This document shows, piece by piece, positions 1-27,854 of a stretch of DNA of 64,000 bases. The notes under the pieces are model-generated. The model was not told the origin of the DNA. It saw only the letters and a list, made by a program, of their open reading frames with translations, and did no database searches. The DNA comes from Cristatella mucedo (taxonomy: Eukaryota > Bryozoa > Phylactolaemata > Cristatellidae). The translations under genes were made by a program, and so were the position numbers. The stretch's first letter is position 1. Every line of letters starts with the position of its first letter. The DNA lies in assembly GCA_009760855.2 (NCBI GenBank), contig WPIO01000030.1, positions 4,510,967-4,574,966 of the forward strand, given 5' to 3'.

Positions 1-733
1 TAAGTAACGACGACTCTCATTTTCCTTCTACTAAAATAATGTCACAGCCTCTTATTAGCTTCGTAACATGCTCTAGCATAGGTCCGGTGCAATGGTTTCG
101 AGTCGGCAAGGCTTAGTGGAGGTGGGGATAACGCCCCTCAACAGTTAGAGCATTGGCCTCATCATGCCATGCCATACATTCTTGATCGCATTGGACGCGA
201 CACACCATAACATTGACCAAATACAGCAAAACTCAGACAAATTGGAATGGCATGTAAACACGAGTGGTGGTGTTTTAGGTTTTACAGTGCTGCTGAACAT
301 CAAACCAACGTTTCGAGCACCATACTTCGGAGGCCAAGATTGTGAACGAAGTCTCAAATGATGCCGGGTTCTCCAAATATGCAGGCGTGCATATACGCGA
401 GCGCACATACACACACTCACCTAATCCACTTTATTGTCCAAAGCACGGCAAAATGCCAAGTACACAAACAATCCACGGACCAGTGATTTATAGATAAAAT
501 ATCTCCCATTCTCCCCATTACTACAGTGCACGAAGAAATCCCTCTTTCTGTCTCTTGTCTCTCTCCCTCTGTCTCTTCTCATATTTCATCTATCTCTCTG
601 CATCTGCTACGTTCCTCTTTTTTCTCTTCTTCATCTCCCTTCTTTTTCTGAGGCAAATACGTGCATCAAACGCCGTCCGCCCACTAAGCATGAATAACTC
701 TGGTATTACAGTGGGCGATCCCTCAAACTTTAC
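1..733. other. VAP intron 6, no exon seen
   Basis: This stretch lies downstream of the last VAP exon in the window. I looked for a membrane-anchor exon on the minus strand and saw none. A pyrimidine-rich tract (TCTCTC/CTTTTT) runs about 537-650. Confidence 0.6.
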
Positions 734-17077
<16,344 letters not shown>

Positions 17078-17085
<8 letters not shown>

Positions 17086-17101
17086 CGGTGACCTTGGTCA
17101 T
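17078..17101 (-). promoter_or_regulatory. Overlapping upstream ORF at the VAP start codon
   Basis: An ATG at 17101-17099 opens a 7-codon ORF (MTKVTDG) that ends at a TAA at 17080-17078. It overlaps the VAP ATG in another frame. If the VAP transcript starts upstream of 17101, ribosomes would meet this ATG first. Whether it is transcribed cannot be told from sequence. Confidence 0.4.
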
Positions 17102-18084
17102 CCAGCAGCTACGTACTAGAGAGAACCGGAAAACTAATGAGCAAACACAAGTATGGCTGCACCCGGCCTTGGTGGAAAGTCCATGCGGCTACAACCAAGC
17201 GTAGCTAAAATGTCGGATGAAACCAGTATGTAATAATTAATGCATAGTTTTTAAAAATGACGTGTATAAATATATATGCTTAGTCACTGACTGAGCCGCT
17301 GTCACGCGCAATTGAACCAATCAGCTGTGCTTCGTACGAGCTGTGGCGTGCGGTTGCATTTCCTCTATGGAGGTCATCCACTAGTGGCTTTCTACCAGAG
17401 CAGCAATTCAAATGAGATTATAGCGTAGCTGCATATTAAAAAAAAAGTAATGACTGAGGTTGGCTGCTGATAAGGTGAACTGCAAGCATGAGAGTAACAA
17501 CCTCGGCGAGCCTTGCTGGGGTGTGGGTTCCAGGGACATTTTACGCCGCTCCGGCTGAACACCGTTCGCGTCGGCACGACGTGAATAACTTAAAGTGTTT
17601 GCATTTACACTATGTAAAATATAGAGAGTTAGCCAATGAAAGCAGCCCTTAAGAAGCTGGTCCCTCATGAGAGGTTAGCGCTAAGGGCAAACGTCAGGAC
17701 GCCGATCTAGAGTTGCAGTTGCTGCGCGACACCAGGTCAGTGAACGATTGACCTCGCCTGTGAACTAATTAGGAATGCTGACTTGTCGCGTTATGCAAAA
17801 GTGCATGAGGAGATAGCTAACGAAATGTATACGATGTTTTTGCTCCAGAGATTGAAACTTATTTAACCCGTAGTCTAACTCGACGCTTGCCGGAGCTTGA
17901 AATTCAGGTATGCTGTATTGTAGCGTGGGCTACTGCGGTGGTCAGTTAGGTAAAAACGAAGTCAGTATGGTCGCGAGTCTTAGCCAGGGAATACCGGTGC
18001 TCACAGCAATCGATTTCTCAATGATCTTTGAAATATTTCGAATGTCGAATTATAGAGGCCATAGCATCTTCAAGTCGTTCGTCT
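17102..18084. other. Upstream flank of VAP
   Basis: This is probable 5' UTR and promoter sequence, followed by unannotated DNA. Two CCAAT motifs (17317, 17633) are the only elements I can name. No divergent gene is seen. Confidence 0.4.
17300..17340 (-). promoter_or_regulatory. Possible VAP promoter element (CCAAT motif)
   Basis: A CCAATCAGC motif occurs on the plus strand at 17317-17325, about 230 bases upstream of the VAP start codon. Another CCAAT is at 17633. CCAAT boxes work in either orientation in animal promoters. There is no TATA box at a clear spacing, and the functional role is inferred only from position. Confidence 0.2.
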
Positions 18085-19246
18085 TAATAATAATAAAAAT
18101 AATAATGCACTTGATAAAGCGCCCTCAGAGAACTCAATATCTTTCTGGGCGCTTTAAATTTGCTGCAAAGGGAAGCGCGATTGAATGGTGAGTAAAATCA
18201 TGCTTGATAAACAAGATGAATAACATGGTTAGGGGTGACATGCACAGGGTCAGCATGCAAATGTGGTTAGTGGCAGCATGCACAGTGTCAGCACGCATAA
18301 GCACATGAAGGACGAATCACGGGGACACACTAAATGCTGTCCTAAATAGGCGTGTCTTTAAGTTATTTTTAAATGTGGTCAAGTCAGGGGATGTTCCTCC
18401 GCCAGTCGGGTGGGAGTTCCAGGCTTTGGGAGCATACGAACTAAATGCATGGTCTCCAAAGAATTCGAGGTTTGTACGAGGTATTTGTAGACTGTTGGAT
18501 TCCGAAAAGCGGGTGGTACGATGCTTGGCCTGGTGGGGGAGTAGATCTGAGAGATAAGCTGGAGCCAAAGAATGAAGTAACCTAAAAGTGAGCGACAAAA
18601 CCTCGAAGTCGATCCGTTGCTTGACTAGTAGCCAGTGCAGGTCAGCGAGAAGTGGTGTGATGTGGCAGCTTCGACGCTCGCGACAGACAAGCCTAGCTGC
18701 AGAGTTTTGCACCAACTGCAATTGCCTGATCGCACATGCCGGTAGGCCAGTGAGCAGTGAGTTGCAGAAGTCGAGACGGGATGTCACGAATGCATGGACC
18801 AACTTAGACGTGGTATCCTTATCTAAACAAGCCCACATTTTAGCAATGTTATGTAGCTGAAAGTAGGCAGACTTGACCGTGGAGCTGATGTGGTTATCTA
18901 ACGAGAGGTTACTTTGGAACATGACACCTAGATTTCGAGCTGATTCGACAGGAGATATACTGGCAGAGCCAATTTTGAGAGTCAGCCTTTCCAATTTGTG
19001 AATCACACTGGGTTTGCCCATAACTAATAAGTTAGTTTAATCATCGTTTAGTTTTAGAAAATTTGCTGCCATCCATGTGCGGATGTCATGAATACATGCA
19101 ACAAGTGAGTTGAGAGATTTCGAGGTGCTCGAAGGCTGGGAGGGATCAAAGCAGAGGTACAACTGAGTGTCATCCGAATAGAAGTGAAAGCCTAGATTGT
19201 TCTTGGCAATCACATCAGCAAGAGAGAGAGAGAGTATAAACCGTGA
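18085..19246 (-). mobile_element. L2-like LINE family 1, 5'-truncated copy
   Basis: The left end is the (TAA)n tail plus the hairpin tail. The body runs into the RT thumb and C-terminal region, and similarity to the 38.4-40.3 kb copy ends near 19246. It is 5'-truncated, as is usual for target-primed reverse transcription. Confidence 0.9.
18317..19021 (-). pseudogene. LINE family 1 RT C-terminal ORF (234 codons, truncated)
   Basis: The uninterrupted frame begins MGKPSVIHKLERL. It holds the blocks ARNLGVMFQSNLSLDNHI, TSRLDFCNSLLTGLP, QLVQNSAARLVCR, HITPLLADLHWLLVKQRIDF and FSSYAPKAWNS, ending LFRTAFSVSP. These are the post-palm (thumb/connection) regions of L2/CR1-type reverse transcriptases. 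The catalytic YADD palm lies upstream and is not in this frame. It is therefore a dead remnant, though with no stop over 234 codons it looks fairly young. Confidence 0.9.
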
Positions 19247-19397
19247 AAAGAAGTCTTAGTTTCGAACCGATAACCGATTCTCGTAATTATGCTGATGGAA
19301 CTGAACAAATTTCTACTTTACTTTTTAGGCACCCAATACAGAAAAGCTATGCTGGTCCACTGCTTGGCTGCCCTTACCGCATTTTTTGTCTAACTAT

Positions 19398-19535
19398 CCT
19401 CATGGCTCAGAGGTTAAGACGCTCGCCTCGAACCTAGGTCAAAGTGAACGCATTTACTACTAATAATACATTTTCATAACGCATTCAGATAACTTAATCT
19501 CTTCCTAGGCACTTTATATGTGCTGTGACGGAAGC
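19398..19535. mobile_element. Chimeric SINE/LINE tail fragment
   Basis: A plus-strand tRNA-like stretch (CAGAGGTTAAGACGCTCGCC) is followed by a minus-strand family tail: CAGATAACTTAATCTC, then GGCACTTTATATGTGCTG. The two pieces point in opposite directions, so this is a junction of two insertions. Confidence 0.5.
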
Positions 19536-19539
19536 ATGA

Positions 19540-21220
19540 TGAAATGGTTAGTGACTTAGCGTGCTTGTCTAAGTAGGATCGCGTGCATGTCGCTAACACG
19601 TTTGATTGATTCTCCTGCAGTGTGTTGCTCAGCCCGTGATTAGAAAGTTAGTTCACTTAAAGGGGTATGCTAAATGACCTATTTTTTATTAAAATTATAA
19701 ATAGGCACAGTCATATAGCAGTGCATGTGCTTCAATGCTATGTGATGCAATTCTTAGAGGAATGTTGGACCTACTACAGCAGGTTTATAAAGTGTGCCTG
19801 AGAGTATTTCTTCTTAGTGGCATAAGGGGGTCTAGTCCTTGGCTACATTGCTGGGAATGTCTTTATCGCTGTTTATTCTAAGCATTCGGCAATATCTAAG
19901 CGTTTGGGTAAAGCAAGAACCTTTTCATTAATTATTGCTTTAGCATTGAGATGTCACTAACAGCCACTCTACGATCTCCGTTTTAACGTCAAATAGCCCA
20001 GGTTTGTCAATGATGCACAAGGCCCTCTCGGTATGGCAAAAATTTTACCAACTTCTGGTCATCGGCTAGACTTGCAAAATCTAATAGACGAGATCATGGT
20101 CATGTGAAACTGATTCTTCCGATCCTATTGACTCGCTGAATAGTCGCCATCTGGATAGCCGCATGCACCTTAGGATTACTCGTGCCCCAGTTGAGCTCTC
20201 GCCCGTTAACATCCAGTCAACGTTGATGAAAATTAATGCTCAAAAACTCGTGGCATTTTAAATGGATTGCTTTAACTCAGACCGAAGCAGGTATTTACAT
20301 GTGAACTTGACCATTTCGGATGTTCACTAATCCACGGGCTAATCTTATTAAAATAAAAATGCTGAGCAAGTAGCCATGTTTTTTCTTCTAGTTATGGAGA
20401 GACTAGTGAAGAAAATACTTGTCTCATCGGTAAAATTAGTTGAACTTGGGCTATACGTGCCGAGACAAAGCATCTTTACAATGCTTCCTTTCAAAATATC
20501 ATTGCACATAACTTAGATCTAATCATGGAGGAGCTCGCTTTCAGGCAGAGACTTGTGCCCTGACAGCCTGGAATACCCCCTAAAGACCCATATTCGATGG
20601 ATGTCATTTCCCTTGCTTTCCTTTCCTTGCACTGCGGAATACAGAATGAAGGATGTAGGAAAAAGACAAAGAAAGTAGAGCACTTAGGACATTAAAAAAT
20701 AACTAAATATAAAGACCAACTTGATCACAGCAGGATATCTTCAGGCATTGCTTGAAGTTCAGTCCAATTTCACTGTTTTCAGAATTTCTTAACACTCTCG
20801 GATAGTACCCCAAAGTATTGAGAAACCACTGGCTTCGAAGTAAATTAGAATACTGTTTATTGATCTATCAGTGTTAAAATTAGTTGCTTATTTTTTAATA
20901 AAAAACATCACACAAATAATGCAATTTTAACTTCACAGTATTGAGGCAGCTTCTTCTTTGGGCTAAAGTGTTCCAATCCTAAAGTATTTCAACTAACTAG
21001 AGACATCAGTTTTAAGAAGAAATTAAAGCGCAGCACAAGAAAATAATGTGAAGTGGTCGATGCAGATATATGCTTACTTTGAGCGCAAATAGAGGCAAGA
21101 AATAACCTGCCCACAAGCATCAGGTTATTCTTCAGACGATACAAATCATGAATAATATCTGACCGTTTATACCTAGCAGACAGTCTTATAGCGAAGCCGG
21201 CCAAGAAGGGCAAGGGTCGA
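19540..21220. other. No recognised feature
   Basis: AT-rich sequence without any frame or repeat I can name. Confidence 0.4.
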
Positions 21221-21224
21221 TTAT

Positions 21225-21352
21225 CTATCACTACCGCATTCTTGCTGGTGGCATCTGACTTTTTATGACCGATGTTGTGGGCTCGATTCCCGTGGCATAC
21301 GTGAATCGTCCTAATAGAAATTAAGTTCTCCCAGGGCGCTATAAAAATTAAT
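21225..21352 (+). mobile_element. SINE-A fragment with dinucleotide tail
   Basis: It contains box B-like GTGGGCTCGATTCCCG and the LINE-like tail AATAGAAATTAAGTTCTCCC, then GGGCGCTATAAAAATTAATT. The 5' part is degraded. Confidence 0.65.
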
Positions 21353-21409
21353 TATATATATAGATATAATTAATTCGTATCATAATTCATTCGTATTTTA
21401 TAAATACAT

Positions 21410-21410
<1 letters not shown>

Positions 21411-21490
<80 letters not shown>
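21411..21490. repeat. Compound (CA)n(TA)n microsatellite
   Basis: About 32 CA units (21411-21474) are followed by about 8 TA units. It sits about 60 bases after the SINE-A tail. Confidence 0.95.
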
Positions 21491-21491
<1 letters not shown>

Positions 21492-21599
21492 GTATGTATA
21501 TATCTTCACACGCGGGAAGGAACGGTTCTATAGCCAGGCATTCACAGCAGCTTGAGAGCGTTAATCGCTCAGGTTGACTAGGAAATGTAAATTAGTAAT

Positions 21600-21965
21600 T
21601 CCATTCGCTCACGCTAAAAGACCTTTGCGGACAGAAGCTTTTGGTCTGCATGTCCTAGGTTGTACAAGCAACTTCCACTATTCTTACACAACGATAAGCA
21701 TTCTCCTCCTGTCGAATGTGGCGTATTCTTTCCAGCCGTCCTGAGCTGCGACTTCTGTGCTACTCACTTTCTCGACTGCTCTCCTGACTCAGCGGTACTT
21801 TCACTTTTTCTTCGTTGCGTAAGATGAAATCCCTTGACTACCGAATGCTCGCCGAAAGCCGCTTAGACTTTGGGTGCGCTAAAGAAAGCTCTTGTGCGCA
21901 GCATCTACTTTGTCCTCACGGCCTTGTTGAGTTTCGGAAAAGATGCATTACATTACATTTTCCCA
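21600..21965 (+). mobile_element. L2-like LINE family 2 fragment (3' part)
   Basis: It shares the GCGGACAGAAGCTTTTGGTC region, the TTCCAGCCGTCCTGAGCTGC stretch and the ATTACATT tail with the copies at 31.1 and 40.5 kb. It is truncated before the RT domain. Confidence 0.8.
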
Positions 21966-21969
21966 GCCT

Positions 21970-24424
21970 TTTTACAGCCCAAATGCTATATTCGCTTCAG
22001 CAGCTCTTCTAAAATACCCACAATAGTTAGGGAAAACATGGCAGCTTCCAACCCGTATTCCAGCTGCTGAGGATCAAGCAGTTAACTGCACGCGTGTGTC
22101 GCTGGACGCGCCTTAGCTCGCTCGAAGCCGAGTCATTGAAGGGCACCCAATTACCTCTATTGCCAAGATTTTAATCCTCATGCATAAGTCCCTTATTATA
22201 AAACCCAGATGAAATAGCTATATTCAGAAGCAGCCAGTACTATTTGGAAATACTCCGCAAGTTTTGAGCAGCAGAAACAATGAGTTTGTCAAAGCTTGGT
22301 CAAAGTCATAGTAAAGTAGGCTGTTTGAGTGCTCGAATTTCTGCCGAAAACATCTGCTGATGCTACAGAAGCAGCACGTGATGCACGTAAGAATCTGTAC
22401 TGCTTAAGGACAAGGAGAAATACGCTGAAGAATCATCCAGTAAGAACGAGGCCGAATTCAGAACAAACATGGATAATGAGTTAGGCTATTCATGCTCAAA
22501 TTTCTGGAAGCTACCACCGGACACGGGTGACTAAAGTAGTCCCCCCAGTAACGCAACTCAGCGCCTTTCATCTATGTGGGCGCTATCTCACCGCTATTTC
22601 AGAGGTCTCACAATTGGTCAAATTAGACGACACCGCTCAAAACTGTAGATCTCGTGATGCTGTCTAATTCAGTGAATTAGACAGTAAAAGCTGCTGACCA
22701 GATTCTAGCCTTAACCGAAAACCATTCTGGAGCAGGGTGCCGGGCTTGTATCTCTTGATAGCCGAAAGCGATACACGACTAAATGGCCAAAGTTGCGTGA
22801 TTCTCCACTGGAAGGTAGAATTCTCTTGTAAGAGTGATTGGAAAAATTATAACAAGCTTTCGCTTAGCGAAGAATGCTAGCTGAATAGGTCGAGAGTTTA
22901 TTACGATATGACTTCGTATACAATAGACGTATTGCATTGTACCCCAATATTCGTATTGTGCTGGCCAACAGTGCTTAGCTGCGCAGTCGCTAAGGGAAAG
23001 ACGCTTCTTACTAGTAGTAAATACGTGTCGAGTTTTTATCTTGACAATAAATTGAAGACTCACTAGCTAAGAAAATCAGTGCAGTAGGCATTAAGTTGGC
23101 TAGGAATCAGAGGAAGGTCATTCTCATAATACAATTAAGGAATTTATTTTCAAGGATTGCGTTGGTCGGTCAAGCCCTAATGCAAAATTGTGTCACCGAT
23201 AGATATAAAGCGCGGGTAAAATCTCCAATGTCTTGATTGCGTTCTTTAATTAAAACGAGACTTTGCGTTACTTTTATGAGCATAGTTCAGCGATCAACAA
23301 AAATGCGCACATGACAAGTCAGGAGTAGTACCTTAACATAACTAGCGTTGCTTTTTATGTTTTAATGAAAGCGAAACAATTTTAATCTGGGTTATTTGGT
23401 AAAATTATGTGCGGAAACCCCCAACAATACTCAAAATATCAGCCGAAAACAGCAGCGAAACTAACTAGCATGAGAGTCAACAGACATGATTTATAAGGAT
23501 TTAGAAACCGGACAAAATAGGCAGTCTTTCGGCAAGAAGCGTGCTAATGCCGAGAGTGGAGCATCTCTTGCGGCAAAGGAAAGGCATACCGTGGTTTAAT
23601 TAGTAGACCTGTTGAAAGAAAAGGGGCGAATCCAACAAAGCCATTTACGACTAGCGACGTAGTGCTGAAGTTGGCGGCCGGGGAACAGCAGAATTTCAGA
23701 GCACGTCAGTGTTAAAGCGACGCTTCCGCAGCTCGAATCCGTCGATGTCGAGGCTTGTAATTCAGCTCGTAGCCTCGGCGCGCAGCTGAAGACTGGACGA
23801 CCGGCAGCGGCCTCGCGCTTTGTGGAATGTGTTCGCAGCTTGCTCTTTTAATTTCCTTCCTTCAGGTACGGCATAGCTGAGCCATTAGACCTCTCGCGGA
23901 GCGAGTGGCAACAAAGACGTAGCAAATTAAGACTAGCGACTGGCTGGTGAGGTTGGCACCTAGGGAGCAGGAGCATTGCAAAGCAAGCAAGATTAAAAAA
24001 CTGACTTCATTGCTCGGCACCAACTGTTCAAACGCTTATCAACGACTGTGCTTTAACTAGAGCACTGCTTAGATATATTTTCCTGACGGAACCAGAGGAA
24101 AGAAGGCAGCTGGAATGGCTGTATCAGTGGGCAATGTCACGAATCGTAAGCAGGGCTGCCGATACCCACAGCAGTCGGCTCCTCGATCTTGATTTCTGGT
24201 TCAATGCTTTTAATATGTCCGGAAAATAGATAAGAGCAGACCGTCATGACTAAAGCAGTGCAAACAAAACAAAATAGCGAATAATACTAGTAGATATTAG
24301 GCTGGTGGCTATTAAGGCTGCTGTGCATTCAGTGACCACAAGCTCTAATGATGAGGTTATCAATACTGTTTGGCGATAGACGCGCTGGTAAAAGTTCTGT
24401 TGCTTGTTGACATTGTACATTTTA
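21970..24424. other. No gene recognised; one palindrome
   Basis: I see no coding exon or known repeat. A near-perfect palindrome lies at 22660-22684 (listed separately). The part around 23640-23850 is locally more GC-rich. Confidence 0.4.
22660..22684. repeat. 25-bp palindrome
   Basis: CTGTCTAATTCA is followed by one base and its exact reverse complement TGAATTAGACAG. Both arms match in all 12 bases. No transposon end or gene is seen beside it. Confidence 0.95.
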
Positions 24425-24525
24425 CCACTGAATATCTGATTATGTTTCCTTTACAGCATATGTCAAGTGCCTAGAAAGAGATCAAGTTCTCCGATGGTGC
24501 TATACAAACACATTATTATTACCTT
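24425..24525 (+). mobile_element. L2-like LINE family 1-type 3' tail
   Basis: It reads TTTACAGCATATGTCAAGTG, then CCTAGAAAGAGATCAAGTTC, then an ATT tail. Confidence 0.7.
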
Positions 24526-24928
24526 TATGAGTTAAGAGTCTGTCGATCGCCACTTTTTCTAAAAATAAGCGCATTAAACTTTAATTTCGGTCACTGGGCG
24601 TGGAAAAGTCAGGCAACTTATTGTTTATTCAGCACGTCCTGCTAGGAATGAAGGGAAAGTGTTAGCTAAGTAGTGATGTCCCTCGAAGGTCAAAGCTACA
24701 CATCTGGCCTGTATTCAGGATTACAACGAAAACCAAAGCAGCCACTTAAGCAAAGCAAACACGCAGCTAAAAATCTGCCTCAGCGCTGAACCCCTAATTA
24801 AAGCAGCCAGATCACTTCACTCGTGTCTAGGCTTCACTAGCTTACTACCAAGCATCAAGTCTAGAAAAAAATCCTCAATTTGAGCTTTTAAGTTACTGAA
24901 CTTGCTAGTATCGGCCTCCTTTGGATTT

Positions 24929-25048
24929 GCCCAGGGGTAAGGCGCTCACATAATACGTTAGTTCATGAGCTCGAGCCCTTCTGCATATGTAAAGCACCCA
25001 GATAGAGAAAACTTCTCTTAAAGTGCTATATAAATAAGATACATACAC
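24929..25048 (+). mobile_element. SINE-A fragment
   Basis: A tRNA-like head (CCCAGGGGTAAGGCGCTCAC) is followed by box B-like GAGCTCGAGCCCTTC and the tail AAAGCACCCAGATAGAGAAA, CTTCTCTTAAAGTGCTATAT. It runs into an AC repeat. Confidence 0.7.
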
Positions 25049-25050
25049 AC

Positions 25051-25052
<2 letters not shown>

Positions 25053-25128
<76 letters not shown>

Positions 25129-25169
25129 CACACACACACGCACATACATACAAAAATATAAATAAATGA

Positions 25170-25194
<25 letters not shown>
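25053..25194. repeat. (AC)n and (TA)n microsatellites
   Basis: A near-perfect AC repeat (25053-25139, one interruption at 25127-25130) is followed after a short spacer by a TA repeat (about 25170-25194). Confidence 0.95.
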
Positions 25195-25201
<7 letters not shown>

Positions 25202-25229
25202 TTGTATATTATACCTATCCGACCTCTTT

Positions 25230-25880
25230 GCTCCTCCAGTGTGCCCTTGAATCACCCGCTCATCGGCATTTGGTCAAAACTCTGCAGCTATGCTCATCTA
25301 TCGTAAGCGTCGCAGTTGCCACATTGCAGCATATCTTGCCGACCTGCACTGGCTTCCAAGCAAGCAGCGCATTGAATTCAAGGTTCTGCCACTCGCTTTT
25401 AGGTCCCTTCATTCTCTGGCTCCAGCCAACTTATCAAAACTACTTCCCACCACGCTAGGCATCGTACCACACAATTTTCTGAATCAACTCGTTTAGCTAA
25501 ACCTCGTGCGAACCTCAAATCCTTTGGAGACCATGCCTTTAGTTCGTATGCTCCCAAAGCCTGAAATTCACTCCTGACATGCGTCACAACATCTCCTAGC
25601 TTGTCTACATTTAAAAAGAAACTTAAAACGCATCTATTTATGGCAGCATTTAGTGGGTCCCTGTGATTCGTCCTTTATGTGCTTATGCGTGCTGACACTG
25701 TTTTATGCTGCCAATAACTCCACTTGCGTGGTGACCCTGCCCATATCACCGTTAACCATGTTATTCATGTCGCTTACTCACCTTGCTACCACTAACCATT
25801 CGATCGGGCTTCTTTTGCATCAAATGTATAGCGCCTAGAAAGAGATTGAGTTATTTGAGGGCGCTGTACAAATTTAGTAT
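25230..25880 (+). mobile_element. L2-like LINE family 1, 3' part
   Basis: Frames with shifts give MLIYRKRRSCHIAAYLADLH, WLPSKQRIEFKVLPLAFRSL and APANLSKLLP, then the C-terminus with the TATGCTCCCAAAGCCTGAA block. The family 3' end CCTAGAAAGAGATTGAG and an ATT-like tail follow. It lacks the RT palm. Confidence 0.88.
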
Positions 25881-25899
25881 TACCACTATTATCATTATA

Positions 25900-26060
25900 T
25901 CTCTACATCGTTCGCACTATCTTGAAATGTTTTTTCGACAGAACCTTATCTCGATATCACCAAAGTGCTGGAACTCGCTGCCGTCTATGGTCACCACCTG
26001 CGATGATGACCTTGCAACTTTTAAGTCTCAGATAGAGACGCACGTGTTTCGGTAAGCCTT
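25900..26060 (+). mobile_element. Fragment of another LINE (RT C-terminus)
   Basis: The frame reads FFRQNLISISPKCWNSLPSM, then DLATFKSQIETHVFR. This is the terminal WNSLP...TFK..L.T..F block of L2/CR1-type ORF2. It differs from families 1 and 2 in sequence. Confidence 0.7.
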
Positions 26061-26618
26061 CCCTTGTCCACGTGAACTAGCCTTTATTCTACTGGTGTGC
26101 TTTTCGTGCGCACCTGTGCATGAGCCATTGCATGGGACCATCACGAGGTCTTTTTAACTGGTGTTAATGAGTGTCTTCATGTTTGCTTTAGCCGGGCCAA
26201 GCAGGATCCTTGTTTACTTGGCATGCTTGATACAGCATGAAAATAACCTATGGGTACCGATTCTCTTAAAGTGAGGTGTAAAGCGACCGGATAAAGATCT
26301 ACTTAAGGAAGCTTTTTAGGAGGCTATGCAAATGGCCTATATTGTAGTTCTTATTATTTTTTTTGTCAAATGCGGCTGCACATTTTACTTTTTGGATCAG
26401 TAGATTTTTAAAACTTTTATTGCTAAAAATGTGGCAGCCGTCCAGAACCTTTTATCTTCGAGGAGAGTTTAGTTTAGCACTTGCCGCGGCCGACGCAGGG
26501 TTTTAAAGATAAGCAATTAGAGATGCTGTATTCATTGCTATGGACTTAAATTATCACCTCAAGAGGTGGTGAGCAGATGAAAACCTCAAGAGACGACGTA
26601 TGTGGATGAATAGTGTGT

Positions 26619-26840
26619 TTAAATTTCCGAACTCGGTCGCACAGTTATTAATGGACTCGTGTCACCGCCTCGTCTCCAAGACCGACCTTTAATCGGTCCG
26701 AAAGGTTTAATTTGCCGATCGGTGATATCGTTGAAAGCCCGCTCATAAAAGAAAACCAACGAAATGCCGGTAACAATTATTAAGGAGAATGACATTTTAA
26801 AGAAGAGGAAAGAGTTTTGTATATGTACATTCAGATACAA
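26619..26840 (-). CDS. Short ORF with a hydrophobic N-terminus, unrecognised
   Basis: This is a 73-codon frame; an internal ATG at 26795 gives a 58-residue product. From that Met the first 16 or so residues are hydrophobic (FSLIIVTGISLVFF), like a signal anchor. A charged, Gly/Arg-containing region follows (KGRSWRRGGD). I know of no family match. There are no splice signals, promoter or neighbours to support it, so it may be chance. Confidence 0.15.
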   Translation of the reverse strand: MYLNVHIQNSFLFFKMSFSLIIVTGISLVFFYERAFNDITDRQIKPFGPIKGRSWRRGGDTSPLITVRPSSEI

Positions 26841-27597
26841 ATTTTTATATCAAGCTAATTTTTCTTCTTAATGCCGAGTTATTTGTAGACATAATTTGGG
26901 AAAGATTTGAAAATTTAAGAACAAGTGAGGTTGCACCAATGGCCGCAAGAGAGAGAAGTACATACAATCTATCTATAAAGAATTCGGTTATAGTAACTTA
27001 GCAGATGCACTAACCGGCCAAATAAATAGCATGAAAGTAACTTTTAATGGCCAATTTAGAAGAAAGCCACCAAAAGTCAACATCTGCGAAGTCAGAGAGC
27101 TAGTTTTGGTGAAAATATTAAAACTTCAATAGTGCTGAGATAAGTCATAAAACCGCCTGAAGAGAAACTAATGAAAATAAATAAAAAAAACTGTTCAAAT
27201 AAAGTTCTCTATATGTTCAAGGAATGTTTCTGCATCAGCATACACGTGAGGCATCACATTGGTCGCAATTTATTTTAGAACATATTATTTCAGTTGGTCG
27301 ATGATGTTAGATTTTGGAGAAAATGAGTGGCGGAAAAATTGGTTAGACCGGATTCAGACAAAAAATACTGATGCGTGATGAGAAAGCTAGTTTTCTGAAT
27401 AAATGCTTCTTATGAACAAAAAATTAAACAACAAAGAGTTTTCCAACCTGATTATAGTCGTATGAACAGCAACATATGGAACATAGTTTAAGGAGATAGC
27501 AGGCTGAGGAGGAATGAGGCCGGTGGGCATTTCAAGATTGCAAGCTCCAATTCGGTCGTAAGTTTGAGACTAAAAGAAAGATAGGCTGATTAAAGTC

Positions 27598-27649
27598 TAA
27601 GTGGGATCACGACTGCATCGAAGACTAAGCGACTAAGAATCCCACTTAG
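27598..27649. repeat. 11-bp inverted repeat (hairpin-capable)
   Basis: CTAAGTGGGAT at 27598-27608 has its exact reverse complement ATCCCACTTAG at 27639-27649, with a 30-base loop. There is no T-run or gene beside it. Confidence 0.85.
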
Positions 27650-27772
27650 GGTCGTTCTATTGCCTTGATTCGATTTCACATAGTGGTGAGATGTTTCACC
27701 TGTCACTTGATAATCACAACGGCTCTCTTCAGTGGGGGAACGGTTGAGGACGGCAAGCTAGAAAACTACGTC

Positions 27773-27850
27773 CCTTTGCAGCAAATACAAAGCGCCTAAA
27801 AAGAGATTGAGTTCTCTGAGGGCGCTTTATCAAGTGCGCTATTATTATTA
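27773..27850 (+). mobile_element. L2-like LINE family 1, 3' tail only
   Basis: It runs from TTTGCAGCAAATACAAAGCG through AGAGATTGAGTTCTCTGAGG and GCGCTTTATCAAGTGCG to an ATT tail. It is extremely 5'-truncated. Confidence 0.9.
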
Positions 27851-27854
27851 TACG

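Larger units (their letters stand above)
26065..27770. other. Mostly unrecognised; one short membrane-like ORF and one inverted repeat
   Basis: No repeat family is recognised. The ORF at 26619-26840 and the inverted repeat at 27598-27649 are listed separately. Confidence 0.4.
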
